The notes: generated from the letters alone by a model not told the origin. 10,825 nucleotides of DNA from DATEZO01 sp035255485 (GCA_035255485.1 DATEZO010000276.1:1-10825), one strand, 5' to 3'. Positions 1-7,145 are shown, numbered from the stretch's first letter. Numbers and translations: made by a program.

Positions 1-108
1 TGCGGCTGTTTAAAAATACTACACGCTGTATTTATTTCATCCGCAGACCGGCCAACACCCGCAATCGCGCCCTCCGGCAAGTCACGGCGCCTGAAGTGAT
101 GTAATACC

Positions 109-2127
109 TTACTGAATCACCAGCTTGAGTACGCTGCTGCCTGAAGTGAGCGCGAACGTGCCCGCGCCGACCCGGGCGATGCCAAACGGCAGTTCCAGGC
201 TGCCGGGCAAGTCGCCCAATTCGATACGCTGCTGATTCGCCTTGCCGGCAATGGTGGCCATGGTTCCATCCGGCGCGATCCTGCTGATGGTGCTGACGTT
301 GACCGGCAGAGCCGGATAGCGGTTTTCCAGCACATTGGTGACATACAGGTTGCCGGCCAGGTCCGCAGCAATTCCGTTGGCGCCGTAAAACCTGCCTGCC
401 GTACCGGGCAGGGTCGTGACCAGTGCCGCCGGGGTAATCTTGCGAATGCTGCCATTGCCGGTATCGGCGACGTACAGATTGCCCGACTGATCGATGGTAA
501 TGCCGTGCGGGGATGACAACTGCGCTGCCGCGCCGATGCCGTCAGCGCTGCCGGAGAACTTCAGCGATCCGGCGAACGTCGTGACCACCCCTTGGGGAGT
601 GATCCTGCGTATTGTCGTGTCTTCGCTGTCCGTGACGTACAGGTTGCCGGCCGGATCGATCGTGATGCCCTGCGGATGCGTGAACCGGGCCGCCGCACCC
701 GTGCCATCGACCGTGCCGCGCAACCCGGGCGAACCGGCCAGCGTGCTGACCATGCCTTGCGGCGTAACTTTGCGGATGGTCCTGTTGCCGGCATCCGTGA
801 CATACAGGTTGCCGGATGCATCCACCGCCACATCGGTCGGCAGGTTGAAGCGCGCCGCCGCGCCAACTCCATCCGCATCACCCTGCATGCCCGCGGACCC
901 GGCCCAGGTCGTGACTGCGCCGGCCGGCGTAACCCTGCGAATCGTGTGCATGGCGGTGTCGGCCACATACAGGTTGCCCTGCGCATCGGCCGCAACCCCT
1001 TGCGGATTGGTAAACTGCGCAGCCGCTCCGATGCCGTCGGCGCTACCGTAAATCCTGCCCATGCCGGTTCCGGCCAGGGTCGTCACCGTTCCATCCGGCT
1101 CGATCCTGCGTACAGTATGGTTGCCGGTATCGGCCACATACAGGTTGCCTGCTGCATCAGCGACGATGTCATGCGGAAGATTGAAGCGCGCGGCTGGCCC
1201 TGTGCCATCATCGCTGCCCTGGACGCCGGGACTGCCCGCAAGGACGACCGCCGCCCCCGCCTGCGTGATCGTGTAGATAACGTCGTTGCCGGCGTCCGCC
1301 GCATACAGGTTACCGGCGTCATCCAGCGCGATGCCATCGAACGACAAGCCGGTGCCCGCTCCGGCAGCATCGGTTATCTGGCCGGCCGGCGTCATCTTGC
1401 GTATTCTGTTCCCGTCCGGCGTGGACGATTCCGACACATAAACGTTGCCGGCGGCATCGACCGCAATCGCCTTCAGCATGCCGAATGTCGCGATCTGCCC
1501 TGCGCTGGTGACAAGCGATGCCAGCGTGCCATCCGGCGACAGCTTCTCGACGGTCCAGTAGCAGGCGACCTTGACTCCGCAATGCGTTTGCGTGAAATAG
1601 AGATTGCCGGCGCGGTCGATGGCAATCGCCGCGCCGACAGCTGCGTTGACGGTCGTTACGACGCCGGCCGGCGTGACTTTGCGAATGCCGGTCACATCCG
1701 CGACATATGCATTGCCGCTCGCATCGGCCGTAATCGCGCGGCCCGGATAAAAGCGCGCGGCCGCACCGATGCCATCCAGGCCGCTGCCGTCCCCGCCCTG
1801 CCCCGGCGTGCCGGCGACCGTCGCCACAACGCCTTGCGGCGTAACTTTGCGAACCGTCGTGTCATCCGTGACATACAGATTGCCGTCGCCGTCGGCGGCG
1901 ATATGTTCCGGCCCGGAAAAACGTGCCGCGGCGCCCGTGCCATCCAATGTGTAACCGCCGCCGCCAACACTTCCCGCGATGAAATACAGGCCGGCGGCAA
2001 GTGTTGGCTGGGGAGAGGATTGTGTCGATGCCGCACCGCCGCCACATCCGGCCTGCGTCATGCTCGCGCCCAGCAGGCAACTCGCCAGTAGCCGAAACCA
2101 TGGGAAATGCCGCGCCATCTTGTGCAT
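109..2127 (-). CDS. NHL-repeat beta-propeller lipoprotein
   Basis: The 672-residue product has a basic start, a hydrophobic stretch and Cys28 followed by GGG, which suggests a lipoprotein. The -3 residue is Gln, so the lipobox is imperfect; LLASC at Cys17 fits the consensus better but leaves a very short hydrophobic core. The rest is a chain of NHL-type blades with the pattern D-x-x-G-N-L-Y-V, then T-I-R-K-[IV]-T-P-x-G-V-V-T-T, mostly followed by D-G-x-G-A-A-A-R-F. Units begin near residues 77, 133, 169, 222, 267, 322, 379, 434, 489, 544, 587 and 651. Such propellers usually bind proteins, peptides or glycans; no catalytic residues are evident, so its ligand is unknown. Blade 3 carries an insert with two cysteines (183, 189). 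AGAGGA at 2135-2140, seven bases from the ATG at 2127, supports the start. The product is probably surface or periplasmic. Confidence 0.9.
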   Translation of the reverse strand: MHKMARHFPWFRLLASCLLGASMTQAGCGGGAASTQSSPQPTLAAGLYFIAGSVGGGGYTLDGTGAAARFSGPEHIAADGDGNLYVTDDTTVRKVTPQGVVATVAGTPGQGGDGSGLDGIGAAARFYPGRAITADASGNAYVADVTGIRKVTPAGVVTTVNAAVGAAIAIDRAGNLYFTQTHCGVKVACYWTVEKLSPDGTLASLVTSAGQIATFGMLKAIAVDAAGNVYVSESSTPDGNRIRKMTPAGQITDAAGAGTGLSFDGIALDDAGNLYAADAGNDVIYTITQAGAAVVLAGSPGVQGSDDGTGPAARFNLPHDIVADAAGNLYVADTGNHTVRRIEPDGTVTTLAGTGMGRIYGSADGIGAAAQFTNPQGVAADAQGNLYVADTAMHTIRRVTPAGAVTTWAGSAGMQGDADGVGAAARFNLPTDVAVDASGNLYVTDAGNRTIRKVTPQGMVSTLAGSPGLRGTVDGTGAAARFTHPQGITIDPAGNLYVTDSEDTTIRRITPQGVVTTFAGSLKFSGSADGIGAAAQLSSPHGITIDQSGNLYVADTGNGSIRKITPAALVTTLPGTAGRFYGANGIAADLAGNLYVTNVLENRYPALPVNVSTISRIAPDGTMATIAGKANQQRIELGDLPGSLELPFGIARVGAGTFALTSGSSVLKLVIQ
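370..1329 (-). repeat. Tandem 165-bp coding repeats (NHL blades 5-10)
   Basis: Within the NHL gene, residues 267 to 586 form six consecutive units, five of them 55 to 57 residues long (about 165 bp). On the plus strand the phrase gacatacaggttgccgg recurs with small changes once per unit. Units 5 to 9 all keep the DGxGAAA(R/Q)F extension; unit 10 is shorter (43 residues). The near-identical length of neighbouring units suggests growth by unequal recombination, and the array could vary in copy number between strains. Confidence 0.8.
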
Positions 2128-2131
2128 ATCA

Positions 2132-2266
2132 TTATCCTCTTGTCCCGGCTAACGGCGATGCGCAGTCCAGGACCAGGCCGGGTTTCGTCTTGCCCAATGC
2201 GCGAAACAGCACCAAGCCGACCAGCGCGGCCAGGATCAGCACCGGGAGATGCGCCAGCAATGTCAT
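2132..2266 (-). CDS. Small one-helix membrane ORF (distal half of split gene)
   Basis: A 44-residue reading frame starting MTLLAHLP contains one strongly hydrophobic helix (about residues 3-22) and a short polar tail containing GKTKPG. I do not recognise the family. Its ATG shares the sequence ATGA with the stop of the preceding small ORF, the usual layout for translational coupling, and it has no ribosome site of its own. Its stop lies just upstream of the NHL gene, inside that gene's ribosome-binding region. The frame stays open and hydrophobic for about ten codons upstream of the ATG (reading AAFFIS). That hints it was once the second half of one two-helix protein begun at 2415. It is either a separate coupled peptide or the displaced half of a frameshifted gene. 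Confidence 0.4.
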   Translation of the reverse strand: MTLLAHLPVLILAALVGLVLFRALGKTKPGLVLDCASPLAGTRG

Positions 2267-2415
2267 GCTGATGAAAAACGCAGCGCCAGGCACGGCTTCA
2301 ATGCGTCGAGGAGTTCGTGCGGGACGAGCGTAGCCGTAAGCATGCCCATGGTAACGATCACCAGCCACGCCAGAACAATTCCGACCAGGAACGAGACGAG
2401 ATAATTGCGGAGCAT
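2263..2415 (-). CDS. Small membrane ORF (proximal half of split gene)
   Basis: A 50-residue frame starts MLRNYLVSFLVGIVLAW and contains one long hydrophobic helix (about residues 5-31). It begins at an ATG with a strong ribosome site, AAAGGAG at 2422-2428, six bases away, so translation here is credible. I do not recognise the family. It ends in RFSSA then TGA just after a run of five T (2274-2278 on this strand). Moving one base backward at that run joins it to the downstream hydrophobic frame and would give a protein of about 94 residues with two membrane helices. It sits between the NHL relic and the full NHL lipoprotein gene and reads in the same direction, with only a few bases before the latter. 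It may be real as it stands or be half of a broken gene. Confidence 0.5.
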   Translation of the reverse strand: MLRNYLVSFLVGIVLAWLVIVTMGMLTATLVPHELLDALKPCLALRFSSA

Positions 2416-2454
2416 GCACAACTCCTTTCGGATATGGTACATACCTGCTGCAAA

Positions 2455-2623
2455 TCACAAATCGCAATACGTCGATCCGACATGGCGCGCCGTGCTCTCC
2501 GCATCTGCCCCAAGCGGCGTGATTTTGTGGATGCAGCCGTTGCCTGTACCGGCCACATACAAGCTACCCTGTACACAGCCGCCCAGCAAGCAGAACCGCA
2601 AGCATCTTCCTACGGCTTGACAT
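2455..2623 (-). pseudogene. Frameshifted relic of a one-blade NHL lipoprotein
   Basis: An ATG at 2623 opens a lipoprotein-like signal, MSSRRKMLAVLLAG, which then runs to a stop at 2564. Skipping one base in the GGG at 2582-2584 continues into GCVQGSLYVAGTGNGCIHK and then ITPLG. This closely resembles blade 10 of the large NHL protein (NLYVADTGNGSIRKITP). The frame ends at TGA 2455-2457. The repaired product would be about 55 residues: a signal peptide, Cys16 as possible lipidation site, and one propeller blade, too little to fold as a propeller. The start overlaps the last codons of the AlaX-type gene, and no proper ribosome site is well placed. I read it as the remains of a second NHL gene that lost most of its blades and picked up a frameshift. 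The relation to the NHL gene is seen in the residues; its history is inferred. Confidence 0.6.
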
Positions 2624-3260
2624 GGATCATGACCCGCTCCTTGCCCTTGCCGACATTCTTACGCTGCAAGCTCAGCACGCCGACTTCGCCGGTACGCTTC
2701 AGATGCGTTCCGCCACACGGAACACGCGCAAAGCCCGGCACTTCCCAGTAGCGCCGCTGACCGGTTTCATCATCGAACGAGCTGATGATCGGCTGGTCGC
2801 TGTCGATCAGCTTCTGCGCCGCGGCCGTGATCTGCGGGAACAGCAATGCAATATTCTGCGGCCACTGGAAGTCGATGCGCGCCTTGTCGGCGGCAATATG
2901 TGCGCCGATCTTTTCCGCCGTGCCGACAGCATTGAGTGCATGACTAAACAGCTCCAGCACCACTTCCGCTGCGAAGTGCAGCCGCATCAGCCGGTAGCGC
3001 CTTTCCCAGTCGATCTCGATGCGCACCGGATCACCGGCGCGTAGCCCGTAGCCGTCCGCCAGCCGGTACACGATCTGCAACCCGTCCTTGCGCGCCTCCA
3101 GCACCGCATGGCCGCCGATCGTGCCGGCATCGCTCTCCTGCCCGCCGGAAAACGCATAAAAAATCGTCTCGCGCAGCGTGATGCAATCATCCATCACCGT
3201 CTCGACAGTCGTGTCGAGCATTCTCAGGTAAGGATCGTCCCAGAACAATTTGCGCGTCAT
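2610..3260 (-). CDS. Alanyl-tRNA editing protein (AlaX type)
   Basis: This 216-residue protein resembles the free-standing editing domains that hydrolyse Ser- or Gly-tRNA(Ala) in the cytoplasm. It shows the SGGQESDAGTIGG segment (residues 38-50, like the GGQ-x-x-D-x-G loop of AlaRS editing domains), RLHFAAE (93-99) and the metal-site motif C-G-G-T-H (Cys182, His186) followed by RTGEVG. The first metal motif reads His95-x3-Glu99, not the usual His-x3-His. I chose the ATG at 3260 (MTRKLFWDDPY) because similarity to the family begins there. An in-frame ATG at 3335 would add 25 residues of unlike composition and would start very close to the terminator at 3351-3389. Neither ATG has a strong ribosome site. 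The gene is probably transcribed from its own promoter in 3261-3350. Confidence 0.87.
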   Translation of the reverse strand: MTRKLFWDDPYLRMLDTTVETVMDDCITLRETIFYAFSGGQESDAGTIGGHAVLEARKDGLQIVYRLADGYGLRAGDPVRIEIDWERRYRLMRLHFAAEVVLELFSHALNAVGTAEKIGAHIAADKARIDFQWPQNIALLFPQITAAAQKLIDSDQPIISSFDDETGQRRYWEVPGFARVPCGGTHLKRTGEVGVLSLQRKNVGKGKERVMIHVKP

Positions 3261-3350
3261 AACAGTCTTGCGTATGGATCGATATCGGTGTCCTCGGTTG
3301 GCCTCCGGCGGCATAACGGCTGCCGTCTCAGCCATGCGGCCGAAGAAATG

Positions 3351-3389
3351 AAAAAGCCATCGGCTGCGCGCATGCGCAAAGTCGATGGC
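3351..3389 (-). terminator. Rho-independent terminator after the aminotransferase
   Basis: On the minus strand, nine bases after the aminotransferase stop, GCCATCG (3389-3383) pairs with CGATGGC (3362-3356), followed directly by five T (3355-3351). The 20-base interior contains the palindrome GCGCATGCGC, so the stem probably extends inward past mismatches. This ends the dehydratase operon and separates it from the AlaX-type gene. Confidence 0.85.
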
Positions 3390-3398
3390 GCCGGGGAC

Positions 3399-4592
3399 TT
3401 ACACCTTGGCCGCGATCAACTTGCCCAGACGCTCCACGCCTTCGCGGATCTTTTCCGGTGGCACCGTCACGAAACTCAGGCGCAGGGTGTTTTTTTCCGG
3501 TGCATTGGCATAGAACGGCGCGCCCGGCACAAAGGCGACATTCTGTGCAATCGCCTCGTCCAGCAGTTGCATGCTATCGATATGCCCGGGCAGCGTGACC
3601 CAGATAAACATGCCGCCTTCGGGCCGGGTCCAGCTCGTCCCCGACGGAAAGAACTCCGCGAGCGCGCCCAGCATCGCCTGGCATTGATCCGCATACAGGG
3701 CACGGATGGTAGGAATGTGGCGCTGAAGGAAGCCGTCCTTGACCACTTCATGCACCACCATCTGCGTCAATTGCGCGGTATGCAGGTCGGCCGCCTGCTT
3801 GGCCTGCTCCAGCTTGCGCGCCAGCGGCAGCGGCGCGACCACGTAGCCGAGGCGAATGCCGGGCGTCAGCACCTTGGAGAACGATCCCATGTAGATCACG
3901 CCGTTCGGATTCATGGTCAGCATTTTCGGCAGCGGTGCGCCGCGGTAGCACAATGCGCCGTAAGGATCGTCTTCGATCAGCGGCAGGCCGATCCGGGCGC
4001 AGGTCTCAACCAGCGCAACCCGGCGTTCAACCGAGAGCGTGCGGCCGGTCGGATTCTGGAAATTCGGCAAGGCATACAGCAAGCGCGCACCCGACCCGAT
4101 CGCACCAACCGCCTCCGGCAGCAGGCCGGCATCGTCGGTCGGCACCGAGACGAATTCAGGGCCGTACACGGAAAACGCCTGCAATGCGCCGAGATAGCTC
4201 GGCGTTTCGACCAGCACCCTGCTGCCTTCGTCGATCAGCACCTTGCCGAGCAGATCCAGCCCCTGCTGCGAGCCGGAAACCATCAATACCTGCTCCGGCA
4301 TGATCCTCACGCCGTCAGCCGAGAGTGAATCCGCGATCCACTCGCGCAGCGGCGGATAGCCGTCGCTCGGCCCGTATTGCAGCGCGACCTTGCCCTGGCG
4401 CGACAATACCGCGTCGAATGCCGCGCGCATCTGCTCAACCGGGAAAGTCGCGGGCGACGGCAGGCCGCCGGCAAACGAAATGACTTCCGGGCGCATCGTC
4501 ACTTTCAGGATTTCGCGGATGACAGAGCTTTGCAGCCGCTGCGCGCGTTCGGAAAACTGCCACTGAAGCGAAGTCGGGTTTTCAATTTTCAT
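3399..4592 (-). CDS. PLP-dependent aminotransferase, class I/II (fold type I)
   Basis: The 397-residue protein has the complete set of fold-type I aminotransferase features: SFAGGLPSPATFP near the N terminus (39-51), N-P-T-G (180-183), E-D-D-P-Y-G with the aspartate that contacts the PLP ring nitrogen (207-212), and the Schiff-base lysine Lys240 in G-S-F-S-K, with Arg247 in the following phosphate-contact segment. The opening segment is typical of the group containing 2-aminoadipate and kynurenine aminotransferases (LysN/KAT-II-like), which often accept many amino acids; the substrate cannot be assigned. The ATG at 4592 (MKIENPTS) is preferred over one 13 codons upstream because the family begins there, though its ribosome site is weak. 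It lies 128 bp after the RidA gene on the same strand and is followed by a strong terminator, so it is probably the last gene of the operon. Confidence 0.9.
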   Translation of the reverse strand: MKIENPTSLQWQFSERAQRLQSSVIREILKVTMRPEVISFAGGLPSPATFPVEQMRAAFDAVLSRQGKVALQYGPSDGYPPLREWIADSLSADGVRIMPEQVLMVSGSQQGLDLLGKVLIDEGSRVLVETPSYLGALQAFSVYGPEFVSVPTDDAGLLPEAVGAIGSGARLLYALPNFQNPTGRTLSVERRVALVETCARIGLPLIEDDPYGALCYRGAPLPKMLTMNPNGVIYMGSFSKVLTPGIRLGYVVAPLPLARKLEQAKQAADLHTAQLTQMVVHEVVKDGFLQRHIPTIRALYADQCQAMLGALAEFFPSGTSWTRPEGGMFIWVTLPGHIDSMQLLDEAIAQNVAFVPGAPFYANAPEKNTLRLSFVTVPPEKIREGVERLGKLIAAKV

Positions 4593-4656
4593 GCTGGTCT
4601 CACGAGATAAGCGGCCGGGCCGCATGGTCACAGGACTGCTTTTGGCGGCCCACCGG

Positions 4657-4681
4657 GGGCGGCACCGGATAAATGCCGCCC
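4657..4681. other. Perfect 8-bp inverted repeat between ridA-like and aminotransferase genes
   Basis: GGGCGGCA (4657-4664) and TGCCGCCC (4674-4681) form a GC-rich stem with a nine-base loop, in the 128-bp gap between the RidA-like and aminotransferase genes. No T-run follows on either strand, so it is not a standard terminator. It could attenuate or protect mRNA between the two genes, or be a protein site. A 31-codon frame (MNQNTGGIYP, start near 4694) crosses it, but I see no good evidence that it is translated. Confidence 0.45.
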
Positions 4682-4720
4682 GTATTCTGGTTCATGCCGA
4701 TAGCATTGCGCCGCGTGGCA

Positions 4721-5179
4721 TCAGGCCAGTTCGGCGATGAGTTCGATTTCGACGCAGGCACCCAGCGGAACCTGCGCCACGCCGAATGCGGAGCGTGCAT
4801 GCCGACCCGATTCACCGAAAATCTCGCCGATCAGTTCGGACGCGCCATTGGTCACCAGGTGCTGTTCAGTATAGTCGCCGGTGGAATTGACCAGGCTCAT
4901 CACCTTGACGATACGCCTGACGCGATTCAGATCGCCGCCGCACGCCGCCTGCAAGGTGGCGATCAGGTCGATCGCGACTGCGCGCGCAGCCTGCCTGCCT
5001 TCGTCGGTGGTCATGTTCCTGCCGAGCTGCCCGACCCACGGCTTGCCGTCCTTCTTGGCGATATGGCCGGACAGGAAAACGGTGTTTCCGGTCTGCACGT
5101 ACATGACATAGGCAGCAGCCGGCGCCGCGACAGCGGGCAATGCGATATTCAGGGCGTTGAGTTTTTCGTAAACGGACAA
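4721..5179 (-). CDS. RidA/YjgF/UK114-family enamine-imine deaminase
   Basis: A 152-residue cytoplasmic protein of the RidA/YjgF fold, somewhat longer than the classical 128-residue form. Seen motifs are VFLSGHI (34-40), the A-x-x-D-L-I-A-T-L helix (68-76) and A-R-S (128-130) followed by VPLGACVEIELIAEL. Arg129 aligns with the arginine that binds the carboxylate and is needed for deaminase activity in RidA, so activity is likely. The family hydrolyses 2-aminoacrylate and 2-aminocrotonate released by PLP dehydratases, to keto acids and ammonia. I start at TTG (5179, MSVYEKL) because TGGAG lies six bases upstream (5186-5190). The longer frame from an ATG at 5227 lacks such a site and adds 16 unlike residues. 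The gene sits 69 bp after the transporter and in the same unit as the dehydratase, a functional pairing seen in many bacteria. Confidence 0.9.
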   Translation of the reverse strand: MSVYEKLNALNIALPAVAAPAAAYVMYVQTGNTVFLSGHIAKKDGKPWVGQLGRNMTTDEGRQAARAVAIDLIATLQAACGGDLNRVRRIVKVMSLVNSTGDYTEQHLVTNGASELIGEIFGESGRHARSAFGVAQVPLGACVEIELIAELA

Positions 5180-5248
5180 GATAGACTCCAGAAAAGACGA
5201 TGGCGGAAAGGGCAAATTGTACTGCAAGCCAATCGCACGCCGGATCGG

Positions 5249-6130
5249 TCAGCGCCGGATGCGCATGCGCCGGCCGATTGCCACCACCGCGAGAATGGCG
5301 CTGGCAAACAGAAAATTGCCCGAATTCAGCGGCTCGTCCAGGATCAGCGCAGCCCCGATCAAGGTCAGGAACGGTTGCAGCAATTGCACCTGTCCGACGC
5401 GCGCGATGCCGCCCAGTGCCAGTCCTTTATACCAAAAAAAGAACCCGATAAACATCGAAAACAGGGATACATAGCCGAATCCGATCCAGGCCCGAACCGA
5501 AGCGCTGACGCCGTAATGCCAGCCGAGCCAGATCGTGGCAGGCAGCAACACCGGCACGGATAGCACCAGCGCCCAGGAAATCACTTGCTGGCCACCCATG
5601 GCCTGCGACAGGCTGCCGCCTTCGGCATAGCCCATCGCCGCGGCCAGCACGGCGGCAATCAGGGCCAGATCGGCCAGCTGCAGCTCGCCGCCGCCTTGCC
5701 GCAACGCAAACACAATCACTATCGCACTACCGGCCAGTGCCGCGATCCAGAACCCGGCCGAGGGCCGCTCGCCAAAGCGCAATGCGCCGAACAGGGCGGT
5801 CGCCAGCGGCAGGATGCCAAGTACGATGGCGCCATGCGACGCCGGCACGTAGCGCATGGCAATCGCGCTGAATACCGGAAAGCCGACCACGCATCCCAGC
5901 GCCGTAATCGCCAGCCCTCGCCATTGGCTGGCAAGCGGTTTCGGCGCGCGCATCCGCCACAGCAGCCATCCGGCGCACAGCGCGGCCACCATGGCCCGCC
6001 CCAGCGCGATGAATACCGGATTCAATTCGATCACTGCCATGCGGGTGAACGGCAAGGTCAGGCTGAACATCGCCACGCCGACCGTGCCCAGCCACATGCC
6101 TTTGGTTTCCTGCGTCATCGTTCCATGCAT
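5249..6130 (-). CDS. EamA/DMT-family membrane transporter
   Basis: The 293-residue inner-membrane protein consists of two EamA repeats (about residues 11-145 and 155-288) and about ten hydrophobic helices. Landmarks are the glutamate before the last helix of each half (Glu121 in F-G-E-R-P-S and Glu266 in L-D-E-P-L), a polar GGGEL linker (146-150), and an arginine-rich C-terminal tail. Members export amino acids or other metabolites, or take up varied small molecules; direction and substrate cannot be read from sequence. I place the start at ATG 6130, with AAGGG seven bases upstream. A second ATG (6118) is possible; the longer frame from 6244 overlaps the dehydratase end and is unlikely. The gene begins 25 bp after the dehydratase stop, so the two are almost surely cotranscribed. 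Moving the dehydratase's substrate or clearing a toxic product are reasonable guesses. Confidence 0.9.
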   Translation of the reverse strand: MHGTMTQETKGMWLGTVGVAMFSLTLPFTRMAVIELNPVFIALGRAMVAALCAGWLLWRMRAPKPLASQWRGLAITALGCVVGFPVFSAIAMRYVPASHGAIVLGILPLATALFGALRFGERPSAGFWIAALAGSAIVIVFALRQGGGELQLADLALIAAVLAAAMGYAEGGSLSQAMGGQQVISWALVLSVPVLLPATIWLGWHYGVSASVRAWIGFGYVSLFSMFIGFFFWYKGLALGGIARVGQVQLLQPFLTLIGAALILDEPLNSGNFLFASAILAVVAIGRRMRIRR

Positions 6131-6155
6131 CGCGGTACCCTTTCCTGATGCGGCG

Positions 6156-7145
6156 TCATGCCGCAAACTGCCGTGGGCCAGCCTCGCCCAGGATGCGCGC
6201 GAACTGGTCGTGATCGACATTGCAGCCGCACAATGGCAGGCCAACCTTGAGATGCCGCAGGCGCTGCCGCATCTGCAATGCCGCCGCCAGCGGCGCTGCG
6301 CCCGCGCCTTCCGCCGTATTGTGGGTGGTGGTGAAATACAGACGCATCGCGGCGGCCACTTCCTCGTCGGTCACGGCAACCATGCCCTCGACATGAGGCC
6401 GGATCAGGTCGAGCGCGGCCTGATCCGGCACGCGGCATGCCATGCCGTCGGCAATCACGGTCGAGACCGGCGATTCGATCTTGCGGCCCTGCTCGAACGA
6501 CAACTTGTAAGCCAGCGCATGCGCGGAAACCACGCCGATGATCCTGGTTTTCAGGCCGAGCGCCTCGCGCGCGGCAATCGCGCCGCAAATACCCGAGCCT
6601 TGCCCGACCGGTGCGAAGACGACATCCAGATCCGGCTGCGCCGACAACAGCTCGATCCAATAAGTGGCGACACCGCGCACCAGATCGCGATGGAACGACG
6701 GAATCATGTGCAGCGCCTGTGTTTCGGCCAGCCGCACGGCATGTTCCCGGCTTTCCTGGAATTCGCTGCCATGTTCGATCAGGGTGACGCCCAATGCGCG
6801 CATCGCCGCATTTTTTTCCTTGCTGTTGCCATGCGGAACCACGATGGTTGCCTGGATGCCATGCCGCCGTGCGGCAAATCCAACCGACTGGCCGTGATTG
6901 CCGCGCGTAGCGGACACCACGCCGGCAACCTGCGGCGCATGCTGCACCAGTTCATGCAGATACACCAGGCCGCCGCGCACCTTGAAGGCGCCGGTCGGCG
7001 TATGATTCTCATGCTTGACCCAGACCTCGGCGTCCAGCGCCTGGTTGAGCAGCGGCCATGAATATTGCGGCGTGGCCGGCATCGCGCCATAGACGATGCG
7101 GGCAGCCGATTCCAGCTCGGCCAGGCTTGGCAGCAGCGCTGTCAT
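6156..7145 (-). CDS. Threonine/serine dehydratase-like PLP enzyme (fold type II)
   Basis: The 329-residue protein is a fold-type II PLP enzyme with only the catalytic domain, without the regulatory ACT-like domain of biosynthetic IlvA. It has the Schiff-base lysine Lys55 in TGAFKVRGG, the SATRGNHGQ loop (78-86) that holds substrate and cofactor, and the glycine-rich phosphate loop PVGQGSGICG (179-188). Near the C terminus the usual S-G-G-N reads C-G-C-N (306-309), with Cys306 where a serine often contacts the pyridine nitrogen. The family dehydrates serine, threonine or 3-hydroxy amino acids to an enamine, then a keto acid; the true substrate is open. I prefer ATG 7145 (MTALLPSL), with GGGAG eight bases upstream, over ATG 7160, five codons earlier. 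It is the first gene of the divergent operon and faces the MocR gene, so it is the likely main target of that regulator. Confidence 0.88.
   Translation of the reverse strand: MTALLPSLAELESAARIVYGAMPATPQYSWPLLNQALDAEVWVKHENHTPTGAFKVRGGLVYLHELVQHAPQVAGVVSATRGNHGQSVGFAARRHGIQATIVVPHGNSKEKNAAMRALGVTLIEHGSEFQESREHAVRLAETQALHMIPSFHRDLVRGVATYWIELLSAQPDLDVVFAPVGQGSGICGAIAAREALGLKTRIIGVVSAHALAYKLSFEQGRKIESPVSTVIADGMACRVPDQAALDLIRPHVEGMVAVTDEEVAAAMRLYFTTTHNTAEGAGAAPLAAALQMRQRLRHLKVGLPLCGCNVDHDQFARILGEAGPRQFAA

Noticed and set aside
370..1329. Regular repeats considered as a CRISPR array or minisatellite
   Set aside because: The unit is about 165 bp, in frame, and encodes NHL blades, with no short identical repeats and unique spacers.
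592..2091. 499-codon open frame on the plus strand opposite the NHL gene
   Set aside because: It is the antisense of tandem, GC-rich repeats; it echoes the repeat period, has no ribosome site or recognisable domain, and the minus strand reads as clear NHL blades.
3108..4328. 406-codon plus-strand frame opposite the aminotransferase and AlaX-type genes
   Set aside because: It crosses the terminator and two convincing genes on the other strand; rich in Arg, His and Gln as expected of an antisense shadow.
5856..7061. 401-codon plus-strand frame opposite the transporter and dehydratase genes
   Set aside because: It spans two genes with clear family motifs on the minus strand and shows no motif itself.
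3399..7145. Ectoine degradation operon (MocR EnuR plus EutB-like dehydratase)
   Set aside because: The ectoine hydrolase and deacetylase genes (EutD, EutE) and an ectoine transporter are absent; only the regulator type and dehydratase fold are shared.
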